Shown: piece by piece, positions 46,553 to 55,116 of the stretch | Layout: the number at the start of each line of letters is the position of its first letter | Position numbering within the stretch: position 1 is the stretch's first letter | Assembly: GCF_030209745.1 (NCBI RefSeq) | Contig: NZ_JARVRJ010000008.1 | Span: forward strand, 1 to 64,000 | Reading direction: 5' to 3' | Origin: Arthrobacter sp. fls2-241-R2A-200 | GTDB taxonomy: Bacteria > Actinomycetota > Actinomycetes > Actinomycetales > Micrococcaceae | Length of the DNA stretch: 64,000 nucleotides | Position numbers and translations under genes: made by a program | Notes under the pieces: generated by a model | Told to the model about the DNA's origin: nothing | The model's input: the letters and a program-made list of their open reading frames with translations, nothing else | Database searches by the model: none

Positions 46553-47098
46553 GAGCAACAGACCCGCGATCCTGGTGACCAGTTCCACGCCGTTCTCGCC
46601 CAAGGCCCGCTGAACCAGACCAGCGAACCGCATGGCGAGGTACAGCGAGGCGAGCACCACCACGATTCCCAATCCCACGGCAAGGTATTGCGAGACCTCG
46701 TGGGACTGCTGAACGAAAACCATGACCGCCACGATCGCTCCGGGCCCGGCCATCAGCGGGGTCCCCAAGGGCACGAACGCCACGTTTTTGTATTTGGCGG
46801 CGTTTTCCTCGCCGCTGGTGGACCCCGTAAGCAACTGCAAGGCAATCAAAACCAGCAGCAATCCGCCCGCTCCTTGAAGGGCGGCCAACGAGATGTGCAT
46901 GTAGTTCAGGATCGACTGCCCGAAAATGGCGAAGAGCACAATGACGCCCGTGGCTACCAGGAGAGCCTGGAAGGCAGAACGGTTCCGGTCCTTCGCCGAC
47001 ATTTGAGCCGTTAGGGACATGAAAATGGGCACCGTTCCGGGCGGGTCCATAATGACGAAAAGCGTGACGATCACGGATGCGAGTAGTTGGACGTCCAT
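46490..47098 (-). CDS. MarC family integral membrane protein
   Basis: Six-helix membrane protein of the MarC/UPF0056 family. Recognised by the N-terminal FVIMDPPGTVPIFMSLTAQMS and by LLLVLIALQLLTGSTSGEE and FVPLGTPLMAGPGAI. Function is unsettled; the old link to antibiotic resistance was withdrawn. 202 residues. Its last 20 codons overlap the methyltransferase gene on the other strand, so the real 3' ends of the two transcripts collide. Confidence 0.88.
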   Translation of the reverse strand: MDVQLLASVIVTLFVIMDPPGTVPIFMSLTAQMSAKDRNRSAFQALLVATGVIVLFAIFGQSILNYMHISLAALQGAGGLLLVLIALQLLTGSTSGEENAAKYKNVAFVPLGTPLMAGPGAIVAVMVFVQQSHEVSQYLAVGLGIVVVLASLYLAMRFAGLVQRALGENGVELVTRIAGLLLSAIAVQMIANAVQAFVKSAA

Positions 47099-47134
47099 CA
47101 GGCCACCCTTGTGGCGCAGGTATCGTGTTCCACC

Positions 47135-47188
47135 TGACTACCTTGTTTCAGCGGACTACCCTGCCTCACCGGATTACCCTGCTGCCGG
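47135..47188. repeat. Three 18-bp imperfect tandem repeats at the end of the PHP gene
   Basis: Units at 47135-47152, 47153-47170 and 47171-47188 share the core GA(C/T)TACC(C/T)TG. The period is six codons. In the PHP frame the repeat contains the last codons and the stop (RVIR, stop), so the duplicated copies downstream repeat the stop codon in frame. Confidence 0.75.
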
Positions 47189-48011
47189 TTGCCAATTCCT
47201 CTATCCGCGCAAGGACTTCGGGTCGCGTGGTGTTCTCGCCGATCAGGTTCGGCTTGCCGGCCCCGTGGTAATCCGAGGAACCCGTGACCAGCAGTCCATG
47301 GGTCGCGGCCAGTTCGCGAAGGAACGTGCGTCCTTCTTCGGGATTGTCCCGGTGGTCCACCTCCACGCCCAGCAGTCCGGCGTCGATCATCTCCTGGTAA
47401 ACGCCCTCCCCCACGATCCGTCCGCGCGATGACGCCACCGGGTGCGCAAAGACGGGCACGCCGCCCGCTGCCCGGACGAGCTCGACGGCGAGGGCCGGGT
47501 GCGGCGCGTAGTGCTGGACGAAGTACCGTGAATGGGACGTGAGGATCGACGTGAACGCTTCCGTCCTATCCGCCACAACTCCGGCAGCGACCAGCGCGTC
47601 GGCGATATGCGGGCGGCCCACGGTGGCCCCGGGCGCAACATGGTGAATCACGTCATCCCACGTGAGCGGATAATCCTCGGACAGCAGGCTGACCATGTGC
47701 TCGGCACGGGTCAGGCGGGCGTCCTTGGACTTGGTGATCTCTTCCAGCAAGCCGGGGTGCGCGGGATCGTGCAAATAGCTCAGCAGATGGACGCTGATCC
47801 CTTCCTTTGTCCTGCAGGAAATTTCCATCCCGGGAACAAAGGCAATCCCATTGTCCTGCGCCGCTGCAGCCGCAGACTCCCAGCCGTCCGTGGAATCGTG
47901 GTCCGTCAATGCCACGGCGTCGAGCCCCGCCGCAACGGCGGAAACAATCACCTCCGCCGGGGACTGGGTTCCATCGGAAACATTGGAGTGCGTATGCAGG
48001 TCGATCCTCAC
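47166..48011 (-). CDS. PHP-domain phosphoesterase (YciV/RNase AM type)
   Basis: Metal-dependent phosphoesterase. The first PHP metal motif is IDLHTHSNVSDGT, followed by ALTDHDSTDGW (TDHD), FVPGMEISC (E for metal), FAHPVASSRG and, near the end, VTGSSDYHGAGKPN with the last Asp/His. It is a single-domain protein of 281 residues, unlike the polymerase-linked PHP domains. Members act on 3',5'-bisphosphonucleotides or 5' ends of RNA; the substrate here is inferred only. Divergent from the aminopeptidase P gene. Confidence 0.87.
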   Translation of the reverse strand: MRIDLHTHSNVSDGTQSPAEVIVSAVAAGLDAVALTDHDSTDGWESAAAAAQDNGIAFVPGMEISCRTKEGISVHLLSYLHDPAHPGLLEEITKSKDARLTRAEHMVSLLSEDYPLTWDDVIHHVAPGATVGRPHIADALVAAGVVADRTEAFTSILTSHSRYFVQHYAPHPALAVELVRAAGGVPVFAHPVASSRGRIVGEGVYQEMIDAGLLGVEVDHRDNPEEGRTFLRELAATHGLLVTGSSDYHGAGKPNLIGENTTRPEVLARIEELATGSRVIR

Positions 48012-48091
48012 TTTCCCAGCCTATTGGATGCGCGGCCGCATACGCCGGTGCGCCGTTGGCCACATCAACTCACTGGTGGGACGATGTAACG

Positions 48092-49675
48092 GTGAACGAT
48101 GCCGAAAACACCCAAAACATGGACTCCGCAAATTCCCAGCCCCTGCAAGAACGCGTGAACAACCGTTCCCAGCGGCCCACATCCGAGGCCTTCAAGGCCT
48201 TCATGGCCAGCAACTGGGCGCCCGCCCCGCAGGTAACCCCTGCGCGCGACGCCGTCGCTGACCACGCTGCCCGCCGCCGTCGTGCCATCTCCGAACTGTT
48301 CAAGGGCGAACGGCTGGTCATCCCGGCGGGGCCACTGAAGGTACGCTCCAACGATTGCGATTACCGGTTCCGCCCGCACTCCGGTTTCGCGCACCTCACC
48401 GGGCTGGGCCTGGACCACGAGCCCGACGCCGTGTTGATCCTCGAGCCTGTCGCTGAAGGAAAGGGCGACGACGCCGGCCACCACGCGGCGACGCTTTACT
48501 TCCGGCCGCTCGCCGGGCGCGATACAGAACAGTTCTACGCCGACTCGCGCTCCGGTGAGTTCTGGATCGGTGCACGTCCAACGCTCGCTGAATTCGAGGC
48601 CCGGCTGGGCCTCCCCACCGCCGACATCTCCGAACTGGAGGTCGGTATCACCAAGAACGTCGGGGCTCCGGAGATCGGCGGGATCTCCATCCGCCTGGTC
48701 CGCGGAGTAGACGAGAACATCGATGCCCTGGTGGACACTGCCCGCTTCAACACCGCCAAGGACCCGGAAAACCTTGACCTTGGTGAACTCGACGCACTCG
48801 ATGAAAAGCTGAGCGAAGCACTCTCTGAATTGCGCCTCATCAAGGACGAGTGGGAGATCGAGCAGATGAAGATCGCCGTGGCCGCCACCGTCGAAGGCTT
48901 TGCCGACGTCGTCCGCGCCCTTCCGCGCGCACTGACCCACCGGCGCGGCGAACGGGTTGTTGAAGGTGCCTTCTTTGCCCGGGCACGCGAAGAAGGCAAC
49001 GAGTTGGGCTATGACACCATAGCGGCATCCGGCAACAACGCCACGGTGCTCCACTGGACCCGAAACTCAGGCCCCGTCAAGGCTGGGGAGCTCCTCCTCC
49101 TGGACGCCGGCGTGGAGGCCGACTCCCTTTACACCGCGGACGTCACCCGCACCCTGCCGGCCACCGGCACGTTCACCGACGTTCAGCGCAAAGTCTACGA
49201 AGCTGTCCTCGACGCCGCCGACGCCGGATTCGCTGCTGCGCGTCCGGGCGTCAGGTTCCGCGACATCCACACTGCTGCCACCACGGTGCTCGCCGAACGC
49301 CTGGCGGAGTGGGGCCTGTTGCCGGTCTCTGTCGAAGAAGCGATCAGCCCCGAGGGCCAGCAGCACCGGCGCTGGATGCCACACGGAACCAGCCACCACC
49401 TGGGCCTGGACGTCCATGACTGCGCACAAGCCAAGCGCGAACTCTACTTGGACGGAGTCCTCACCGAGGGAATGGTCTTCACTATCGAGCCCGGACTGTA
49501 CTTCAAGAACGAGGACTTGGCTATTCCCGAGGAGTACCGCGGCATCGGCGTCCGGATCGAGGACGACATCCTGATGACCGCGGACCGACCGCTGAACCTC
49601 AGTGCCGCCCTTCCCCGTACGGTCGACGACGTCGAATCATGGATGGCCGGGATTTACCAAGAGGCCGCGGGCTGA
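48092..49675 (+). CDS. pepP: Xaa-Pro aminopeptidase (aminopeptidase P)
   Basis: Metallopeptidase M24B releasing N-terminal residues before proline. An N-terminal AMP_N domain (starts FKAFMASNW, includes FRPHSGFAHLTGLGLDHEPDAVL) precedes the pita-bread fold. Dinuclear metal ligands are visible as LLLDAGVEAD, DVTRTLP, HGTSHHLGLDVHD, FTIEPGLYF and GVRIEDD. I take the GTG at 48092; an ATG at 48119 is possible. The frame stays open upstream to 47807, but that part is antisense to the PHP gene. 527 residues, longer than E. coli PepP (about 440). Confidence 0.9.
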   Translation: MNDAENTQNMDSANSQPLQERVNNRSQRPTSEAFKAFMASNWAPAPQVTPARDAVADHAARRRRAISELFKGERLVIPAGPLKVRSNDCDYRFRPHSGFAHLTGLGLDHEPDAVLILEPVAEGKGDDAGHHAATLYFRPLAGRDTEQFYADSRSGEFWIGARPTLAEFEARLGLPTADISELEVGITKNVGAPEIGGISIRLVRGVDENIDALVDTARFNTAKDPENLDLGELDALDEKLSEALSELRLIKDEWEIEQMKIAVAATVEGFADVVRALPRALTHRRGERVVEGAFFARAREEGNELGYDTIAASGNNATVLHWTRNSGPVKAGELLLLDAGVEADSLYTADVTRTLPATGTFTDVQRKVYEAVLDAADAGFAAARPGVRFRDIHTAATTVLAERLAEWGLLPVSVEEAISPEGQQHRRWMPHGTSHHLGLDVHDCAQAKRELYLDGVLTEGMVFTIEPGLYFKNEDLAIPEEYRGIGVRIEDDILMTADRPLNLSAALPRTVDDVESWMAGIYQEAAG

Positions 49676-49678
49676 CCA

Positions 49679-50506
49679 CTACTGCTGCCGGGGGTTCTCC
49701 CCGGCAGCAGGCGGCTGGGCGTCGCCCTGCGGTGCTGAATTACCTTCGTTCACACGGACCCCGTATTGGGGGCGACCGTCGGGGAGGTCCGGGTATCGAA
49801 CGGCGCCGGAAACGGGCTTTTGCGGAGCCTGGTCCGCTGGAGTTGCCCCTGACGTAGGCACATTCTGGCCTGCAGGAGTGCCGGAGCCATCGTTACCCGG
49901 GGTGCGCTGGCCATAGGGGTCGTGCCATGTCGAGGGACGTTCCGGGGCCTGGCCCGGCTGCTGGAACGGCGCGCTCGGTGTGCTGTAGGGCCCTGGGCGG
50001 CCGCCGGCTTGGGACGAGTTCATTGGCAGCTGCTGGAGCAACCTGCGTGCCTCGTGGGCAGCTTCAAAGGCGACGATGACGTCGTAATTGGTGGCCACCA
50101 CTTGGCTGGTCGATGTGAAGTCGCGCTTTCCACGCTGGGTGGCGTAGGTAACGATGCCGAACAGCATGAAGAAGGCCGCGCCCATCAACACAGAGGTGAT
50201 AATCGAAAACGGTCCGCCAGCGGGAGTGAAGAAGGAGAGCATGACGCCGACGAAGAGGCCGAACCACATGCCGCTCAGGGCACCAGACAAGGCCACCCGC
50301 GGGTAACTCAGCCGGCCGGTGACCCGCTCCACCATTTTCAGGTCGTTACCCACGATTGAGACGTGCTGAACCGGGAACTGCTGGTCCGCGAGGTAGTCCA
50401 CCGCCTTCTGGGCATCCAAATACGAGGTATACGAGCCAACAGTGTCTCCTTGCGGCACACTGCGGGATTCCTCAAGGGCTTTGGGAGCACCAAAAATGTT
50501 AGACAT
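49679..50506 (-). CDS. Membrane-associated general-stress protein (YflT/GSP17M-like)
   Basis: N-terminal domain like the YflT/GSP17M stress proteins (SYTSYLDAQKAVDYLADQQFPVQHVSIVG, recognised from YxSYxxAQ.AVD), then two hydrophobic segments (ALSGALSGMWFGLFVGVMLSFF and IITSVLMGAAFFMLFGIVTYA, split for reading), a second small folded piece and a long Pro/Gln/Gly-rich disordered tail. I start at the ATG at 50506 (MSNIFGAPKAL). The frame is open far upstream but that is antisense to the CBS gene. Function unknown. 275 residues; converges on pepP with a 3-bp gap. Confidence 0.78.
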   Translation of the reverse strand: MSNIFGAPKALEESRSVPQGDTVGSYTSYLDAQKAVDYLADQQFPVQHVSIVGNDLKMVERVTGRLSYPRVALSGALSGMWFGLFVGVMLSFFTPAGGPFSIITSVLMGAAFFMLFGIVTYATQRGKRDFTSTSQVVATNYDVIVAFEAAHEARRLLQQLPMNSSQAGGRPGPYSTPSAPFQQPGQAPERPSTWHDPYGQRTPGNDGSGTPAGQNVPTSGATPADQAPQKPVSGAVRYPDLPDGRPQYGVRVNEGNSAPQGDAQPPAAGENPRQQ

Positions 50507-50570
50507 AGCCCCATTGTGTCGCATCGACATGGGAAGCGGCTGGAATTCAGCTAAAAGAGTGCAGACTCGG

Positions 50571-50582
50571 TAGCCTATGAAC
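50571..50582 (+). promoter_or_regulatory. -10 element placing a leaderless start at 50583
   Basis: TAGCCT (50571-50576) matches TANNNT and lies 6 nt before the second in-frame ATG (50583). This favours 50583 over the ATG at 50577, which would abut the -10 box. Confidence 0.45.
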
Positions 50583-51866
50583 ATGAGCACACATCCTTCA
50601 CGCGTCTTTGTCGCGCGCTTGCTCGGACTGGACGTCTTCGACCCCTTGGGCGACCGTCTTGGCCGGCTGCGTGATGTCGTGGTGCTCTCACGCGGTACGC
50701 GCGGGGCTCCACATGTAGTTGGCATCGTTGTGGAAGTTCCGGGCAAAAAACGGGTATTCGTGCCGATGACCCGGATCACCTCCATCGACCAAACCCAGAT
50801 CATTTGCACGGGCTTGGTCAACCTCCGGCGCTTCGAGCAGCGCGGGGCGGAAATGTTGGTCGTGGCGGAGATGTTCGATCGCCGCGTCACGTTGGCCGAT
50901 GGCAGCGGGGACGCCACCATCGAGGACATCGCCATGGACCAGCACCGTTCAAAAGACTGGTTCGTCAGCAAATTGTTCGTCCGCCGTGGGCATTCCATGT
51001 CACCGCTCAGCAGGCTCCGGCGCAATGAAACGCTCATTATCGACTGGGCCGACGCGCGCACCGAAGCGCCGAACGAGCCCCAGGCGGCAACGCAGTTCGT
51101 GGCCACCCACGAGGACCTGAAACCGGCCGACTTCGCCGAAGCCCTCCAGGAGATGAGCGACAAGCGCCGGTTCGAAGTAGCCAGCGAACTGCAGGACGAG
51201 CGGCTCGCCGATGTCCTGCAGGAACTCCCGGAGGATGACCAGGTGGAGATTCTCTCTGCCCTGGACGTTGAACGCGCCGCGGATATCCTCGAGGAGATGG
51301 ATCCCGACGACGCCGCCGACCTCCTGGCAGAGCTTCCCTCGGCCCAGGCCGAGGAACTCCTGCAACTGATGGAGCCGCAGGAGGCTGAGGACGTCCGCCG
51401 TCTCCTTGAATACGACGAAGACACAGCCGGTGGCTTGATGACGCCGGTCCCGGTTATCCTCCCCCCGGAAGCCACCGTGGCGGAGGCGCTGGCACACGTC
51501 CGGCGGGAGGAACTTTCACCCGCTTTGGCTTCCTCCATCTTTATTACCCGTCCCCCGCTCGAAACGCCCACTGGCCGGTTCTTGGGCGTGGTGCACATCC
51601 AACAACTTTTGCGCTTTCCCCCGCCGGAGCCGCTGGGAAACCTCGTCGACAAGAACCTTGAGCCCTTGTCCGACCAGGCACACATCAGCGAAGTCGCCCG
51701 CACCTTGGCCACCTACAACCTCAATTCGCTTCCCGTCGTCGACGACGATGGGCGCCTTGTGGGGGCGGTGACTGTTGACGACGTGTTGGATCACTTGTTG
51801 CCGGATGACTGGCGCGCCCATGATGATGACGCCCCAATAAGGAAACTGGGAGGCCGCATTGGCTGA
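50583..51866 (+). CDS. PRC-barrel / MgtE_N / CBS protein lacking the MgtE membrane domain
   Basis: Soluble protein with three parts: an N-terminal PRC-barrel-like domain (FVARLLGLDVFDPLGDRLGRLRDVVVL, about residues 7-80), an MgtE N-terminal superhelix (repeats of LADVLQELPEDDQVEIL and ILEEMDPDDAADLLAELP), and two CBS domains (with DEDTAGGLMTPV and SLPVVDDDGRLVGAVTVDDVLDHLL). The Mg-channel transmembrane domain of true MgtE is absent; the protein ends after the second CBS. A sensor or regulatory role in Mg homeostasis is inferred. Overlaps the next gene by 8 bp. 427 residues. Confidence 0.85.
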   Translation: MSTHPSRVFVARLLGLDVFDPLGDRLGRLRDVVVLSRGTRGAPHVVGIVVEVPGKKRVFVPMTRITSIDQTQIICTGLVNLRRFEQRGAEMLVVAEMFDRRVTLADGSGDATIEDIAMDQHRSKDWFVSKLFVRRGHSMSPLSRLRRNETLIIDWADARTEAPNEPQAATQFVATHEDLKPADFAEALQEMSDKRRFEVASELQDERLADVLQELPEDDQVEILSALDVERAADILEEMDPDDAADLLAELPSAQAEELLQLMEPQEAEDVRRLLEYDEDTAGGLMTPVPVILPPEATVAEALAHVRREELSPALASSIFITRPPLETPTGRFLGVVHIQQLLRFPPPEPLGNLVDKNLEPLSDQAHISEVARTLATYNLNSLPVVDDDGRLVGAVTVDDVLDHLLPDDWRAHDDDAPIRKLGGRIG

Positions 51867-52611
51867 GAACAACTCCACCCGTTCCCCCAAGGCCATCGCA
51901 CGCCAAGCAGGCAACAGCTACGGGAGCCTTGACACTCCGCTGACGGGTCGCCAGCGGTTCCTTCCCAAGTTGTCCCCCAATCCGGACGCTTTCGGCAAGG
52001 CAACGGAGGGTTTCGCGCGGTTCATGGGTACACCGCAGTTCCTCGTCTACATGACGGTGTTCTGCGTCTTTTGGCTTGTGTGGAATACCTTTGCCCCCAC
52101 CGAGTGGCAGTTCGACCGCGTGGAGCTTGGTTTCACCCTGTTGACGTTGATGCTGTCCCTGCAAGCCTCCTACGCCGCTCCCCTCTTGCTCCTTGCACAG
52201 AACCGGCAAGATGACCGGGACCGTGTGTCCCTGCAGCAAGATCGCCAGCGGGCCGAACGGAACCTTTCCGACACCGAGTACTTGACCCGTGAACTGGCGT
52301 CGCTGCGGATCGCGCTGCGGGAAGTGGCCACGCGCGACTACGTCCGTGCAGAGCTGCGCGGCTTGTTGGAAGACATCATCGATGCCCAGGAAGAACTGCG
52401 GGAAAATGAAACCGCTCCGGACGAAACGGAATCCCCGCGCGAGAAAGTAAAGGAGCGGATCAAGGAAAAGCGGGATAAATCCCGCAGTCCGCGAACCCAA
52501 CAGATCCCCAAGGTCCGTCCCAAGGGCTCAGGCCCGCAGCATTCCACGGGCAAGCCCTTGAGGAGACCCGAAACTCCCGAGGCGCCCGACGCTCCGGAAA
52601 GCTTGGCATAG
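51859..52611 (+). CDS. DUF1003 membrane protein
   Basis: Starts with TTG at 51859 within the end of the previous gene (8-bp overlap). Two transmembrane helices in the DUF1003 core: FLVYMTVFCVFWLVWNTFAP and LGFTLLTLMLSLQASYAAPLLLL (abbreviated), followed by the family motif LAQNRQDDRDR and a helical, coiled-coil-like stretch, then a basic Pro-rich tail. No function is known. Strict coupling to the MgtE_N/CBS gene in this and, as I recall, other actinobacterial genomes suggests the pair acts together, DUF1003 perhaps providing the membrane part. 250 residues. Confidence 0.83.
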   Translation: MAENNSTRSPKAIARQAGNSYGSLDTPLTGRQRFLPKLSPNPDAFGKATEGFARFMGTPQFLVYMTVFCVFWLVWNTFAPTEWQFDRVELGFTLLTLMLSLQASYAAPLLLLAQNRQDDRDRVSLQQDRQRAERNLSDTEYLTRELASLRIALREVATRDYVRAELRGLLEDIIDAQEELRENETAPDETESPREKVKERIKEKRDKSRSPRTQQIPKVRPKGSGPQHSTGKPLRRPETPEAPDAPESLA

Positions 52612-52613
52612 GC

Positions 52614-53741
52614 GTGGGGCAAATATCCTCCCAGGCCCTGGACGCTGCGCTGGCCACCGTCATCGACCCGGAGCTCCGCCGCCCCATCACGGAGCTCGGC
52701 ATGGTCGAGTCGGTATCGGCTGCCGAAGACGGTACAGTGCGCCTGGCAGTCCTGCTCACCATTGCCGGCTGTCCGCTGCGGGACACCATCACCCGGGATG
52801 CCACTGAAGCGCTCTCCGGCGTCGCTGGCGTTTCGGCCGTGGACGTTGAACTGAAGGTGATGACGCCCGCCCAACGCCAAGCGCTCAGGGACAAGCTCCG
52901 GGGTCCAGGCGCCCAGCGGGTCATACCTTTCGCGCAGCCCGGGTCCCTCACCAAGGTGTACGCGGTGGCCAGCGGCAAGGGCGGGGTGGGCAAGTCAACG
53001 GTCACTGTGAACTTGGCGTGCGCCCTCGCGGCCCAAGGCCTGCGTGTCGGCATTGTCGACGCCGACGTTCACGGATTCTCGGTACCGGGACTTATGGGCA
53101 TCACGCAGAAGCCCACGCAGGTGGACGACATGATCCTGCCTCCCGTTGCTTTCGGCGTCAAAGTCGTGTCCGTCGGCATGTTCGTGGTGGGCAACCAACC
53201 GGTGGCCTGGCGCGGGCCCATGCTGCACAGGGCCTTGGAGCAGTTCCTCACGGACGTCTACTTCGGGGACCTCGATGCGCTCTTCCTCGACCTCCCGCCG
53301 GGCACGGGCGACATCGCCATCTCAGTGGCGCAATTGCTTCCAACAGCGGAGATCATCGTGGTGACGACGCCCCAGGCAGCCGCCGCCGACGTCGCCGAAC
53401 GTGCCGGAACCATTGCCACCCAAACCGGGCAGAAGGTGGCCGGAGTCATCGAGAACATGTCCTTTCTGGACATGCCCGACGGCGGCCGCATGGAGCTGTT
53501 CGGAAGCGGCGGTGGGGCGGTACTGGCTGAACGGTTGAGTAGCGCGGTTGGCACGGATGTCCCGCTGCTGGGGCAGATCCCTTTGGACATCCGCCTGCGC
53601 GAAGGCGGGGATGCCGGAAAACCGGTGGTCCTCGGAGCCGGGGAAAGCGCGGCCGGTGCGGCACTGATCGATATCGCAGCTAAGCTGGCAACTCGTCCGC
53701 GGGGGCTGTCCGGGATGAAGCTGGGGATCGAACCCCGCTGA
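52614..53741 (+). CDS. mrp: Mrp/ApbC family P-loop ATPase
   Basis: MinD-related ATPase used in iron-sulfur cluster handling. An N-terminal MIP18/DUF59 domain (residues 1-90, with LTIAGCPLRDTI) precedes the deviant Walker A SGKGGVGKST (120-129). The usual C-terminal CPxC cluster-binding motif is missing: where it belongs the protein reads NMSFLDMPDGGRMELFGSGGG, with no Cys. GTG start at 52614, 2 bp after the DUF1003 stop. 375 residues. Confidence 0.9.
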   Translation: MGQISSQALDAALATVIDPELRRPITELGMVESVSAAEDGTVRLAVLLTIAGCPLRDTITRDATEALSGVAGVSAVDVELKVMTPAQRQALRDKLRGPGAQRVIPFAQPGSLTKVYAVASGKGGVGKSTVTVNLACALAAQGLRVGIVDADVHGFSVPGLMGITQKPTQVDDMILPPVAFGVKVVSVGMFVVGNQPVAWRGPMLHRALEQFLTDVYFGDLDALFLDLPPGTGDIAISVAQLLPTAEIIVVTTPQAAAADVAERAGTIATQTGQKVAGVIENMSFLDMPDGGRMELFGSGGGAVLAERLSSAVGTDVPLLGQIPLDIRLREGGDAGKPVVLGAGESAAGAALIDIAAKLATRPRGLSGMKLGIEPR

Positions 53742-53773
53742 TTCCTGGGCCGGTTCTTCCTGGGCCTGTTCCC

Positions 53774-54163
53774 TTAGGTGGCTTCCGTGTCGAACGGTGC
53801 TGCTTCGCCGTCCGCAAGCCGCTGGATGATCCGTTCGGGAGCCTTCGGCCTGCTTGGTTCAGCGACCGCGGGGGCAGCGGCTGGTGCTCCGGCACTGACA
53901 GGCTTAGGATCGTCTTCGAGCAGGGCGTCCTTGATGATCCGGCGCGGATCGTACTGCCGGGGATCGTACTTCTTCCAGTCGACGTCATCGATGTCGATGC
54001 CGACTTCTTCTTTGATCTGTTCCCGTGCACCGGAGGCCATCCGGCGCACTTCCTTGACCAAGTTTGCGAGCTTCTGGGTGTATTCGGGCAGGCGGCTGGG
54101 ACCGATGACGAGCACGCCGATGATCAAAAGGACGATGAACTCCGGGCCATTGATTCCAAACAC
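53774..54163 (-). CDS. tatB: Sec-independent protein translocase subunit TatB
   Basis: Twin-arginine translocase component forming the substrate receptor with TatC. The N-terminus has the transmembrane helix FIVLLIIGVLVIGPSRLPEY with the conserved GP hinge, then an amphipathic helix with TQKLANLVKEVRRMASGAREQIKEEVG (split) and a disordered Ala/Pro tail. The extra DIDDVDWKKYDPRQYDPRRI is typical of actinobacterial TatB. 129 residues. Convergent with mrp and 31 bp after the anti-sigma gene, so part of the sigma transcript. Confidence 0.92.
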   Translation of the reverse strand: MFGINGPEFIVLLIIGVLVIGPSRLPEYTQKLANLVKEVRRMASGAREQIKEEVGIDIDDVDWKKYDPRQYDPRRIIKDALLEDDPKPVSAGAPAAAPAVAEPSRPKAPERIIQRLADGEAAPFDTEAT

Positions 54164-54194
54164 GCTTCGAAGATTACCTTGTCTGTGGTGCCGC

Positions 54195-55109
54195 TCATAA
54201 ACCAGCTGGACGCAGGAGGGCCTCGAGCCCTCGCAGCAGCCTCTGGTACCCGGCCTCGGATGGACGGGCTGCTGATTCCAGGCTCATGGAGTCCCCTGCC
54301 CTGACCAGTTCCGGAACTGCGTCCGCGGCTTGGTTTGCCGGCAGGTCGGCGGTGTACTTGATAATGGCGGACGATGTTGTGTAGACGGCCTGCCAGGGTG
54401 ATCCCTGCGTAATGGAAAGCCGCGCAGTGGCATGTTGCTCGGAATCACCTCGATCCTGGCCCTGCATGTGCTCCTCCAGCACCGTGGCCGAGTGGCCGTT
54501 GTTTTCGAGATCCAGCTCGACGACCGGGTTCCCATCCACCTCAGTGGCGCGGGCGGCGATAACGTGGAAACCCAATTGGGCCATCTCCGGGCAGGCCCAG
54601 CCGTTGGCCCGTAAAAGACCGATCTGCTCAGGGCTCAAGCTTGCAGTATTGGTGGTGGGAGCGGAGTCGAAAATGAGCTCGGCCGGGCCCGTCTCCATAC
54701 CGCCGGCCAGTGGCGCGGCGTCACTGGCAGCGGTGCGGGCGGGCGGTTCCGCGTCGCCCCCCACGGCGTAGGCGGTGGCGGCAAGCGCTCCTGCGCTGAG
54801 CGCCAGCGTTCCAGCAGCGACCACCGTGATCCGCAGGGACCGGCGGACGTGTGGCTGCCTCGATCGCGCGCTGCAGGGAGTATCCCTCTGGTTGGCCAGC
54901 GATTCTGTCTGTTGGATCAAGCGTGCGGCGAGGTCTTGGCTGGCTTCGGGCACAGTGGAACCCCTCAGCCGTTCCAAGTATTGCTGTTCGCGGAGGTGGG
55001 CGGCCTGGCACCGGGCACACGCAGCGACGTGCGTGGGATTGCGGTTGTGGCGTAGGGCGCGCCACGACGACCGGCGGAGCGCGCCAAGCCGGAGATGGCG
55101 ACGAGGCAT
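54195..55109 (-). CDS. Zinc-binding transmembrane anti-sigma factor
   Basis: The ZAS motif HVAACARC (H27-x3-C31-x2-C34) near the N-terminus should bind zinc and the sigma factor. A single transmembrane helix (about 92-115, ITVVAAGTLALSAGALAATAYAV) leads to a ~190-residue extracytoplasmic domain, larger than in mycobacterial RseA. The gene is 7 bp after the sigma gene, the classical pair. It probably holds the sigma inactive until envelope or redox stress. No HtrA protease gene lies between it and tatB. 304 residues. Confidence 0.85.
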   Translation of the reverse strand: MPRRHLRLGALRRSSWRALRHNRNPTHVAACARCQAAHLREQQYLERLRGSTVPEASQDLAARLIQQTESLANQRDTPCSARSRQPHVRRSLRITVVAAGTLALSAGALAATAYAVGGDAEPPARTAASDAAPLAGGMETGPAELIFDSAPTTNTASLSPEQIGLLRANGWACPEMAQLGFHVIAARATEVDGNPVVELDLENNGHSATVLEEHMQGQDRGDSEQHATARLSITQGSPWQAVYTTSSAIIKYTADLPANQAADAVPELVRAGDSMSLESAARPSEAGYQRLLRGLEALLRPAGL

Positions 55110-55116
55110 TGGAGTC

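Noticed and set aside
47807..48091. N-terminal extension of aminopeptidase P
   Set aside because: Arg/Pro/Ser-rich and antisense to the 5' half of the PHP gene; a GTG at 48092 with an upstream purine-rich site is preferable.
50507..51712. Ser/Arg-rich open frame continuing upstream of the stress-protein gene on the minus strand
   Set aside because: It is antisense to the MgtE_N/CBS gene, whose domains are clear. The real minus-strand gene starts at 50506 with a normal N-terminus.
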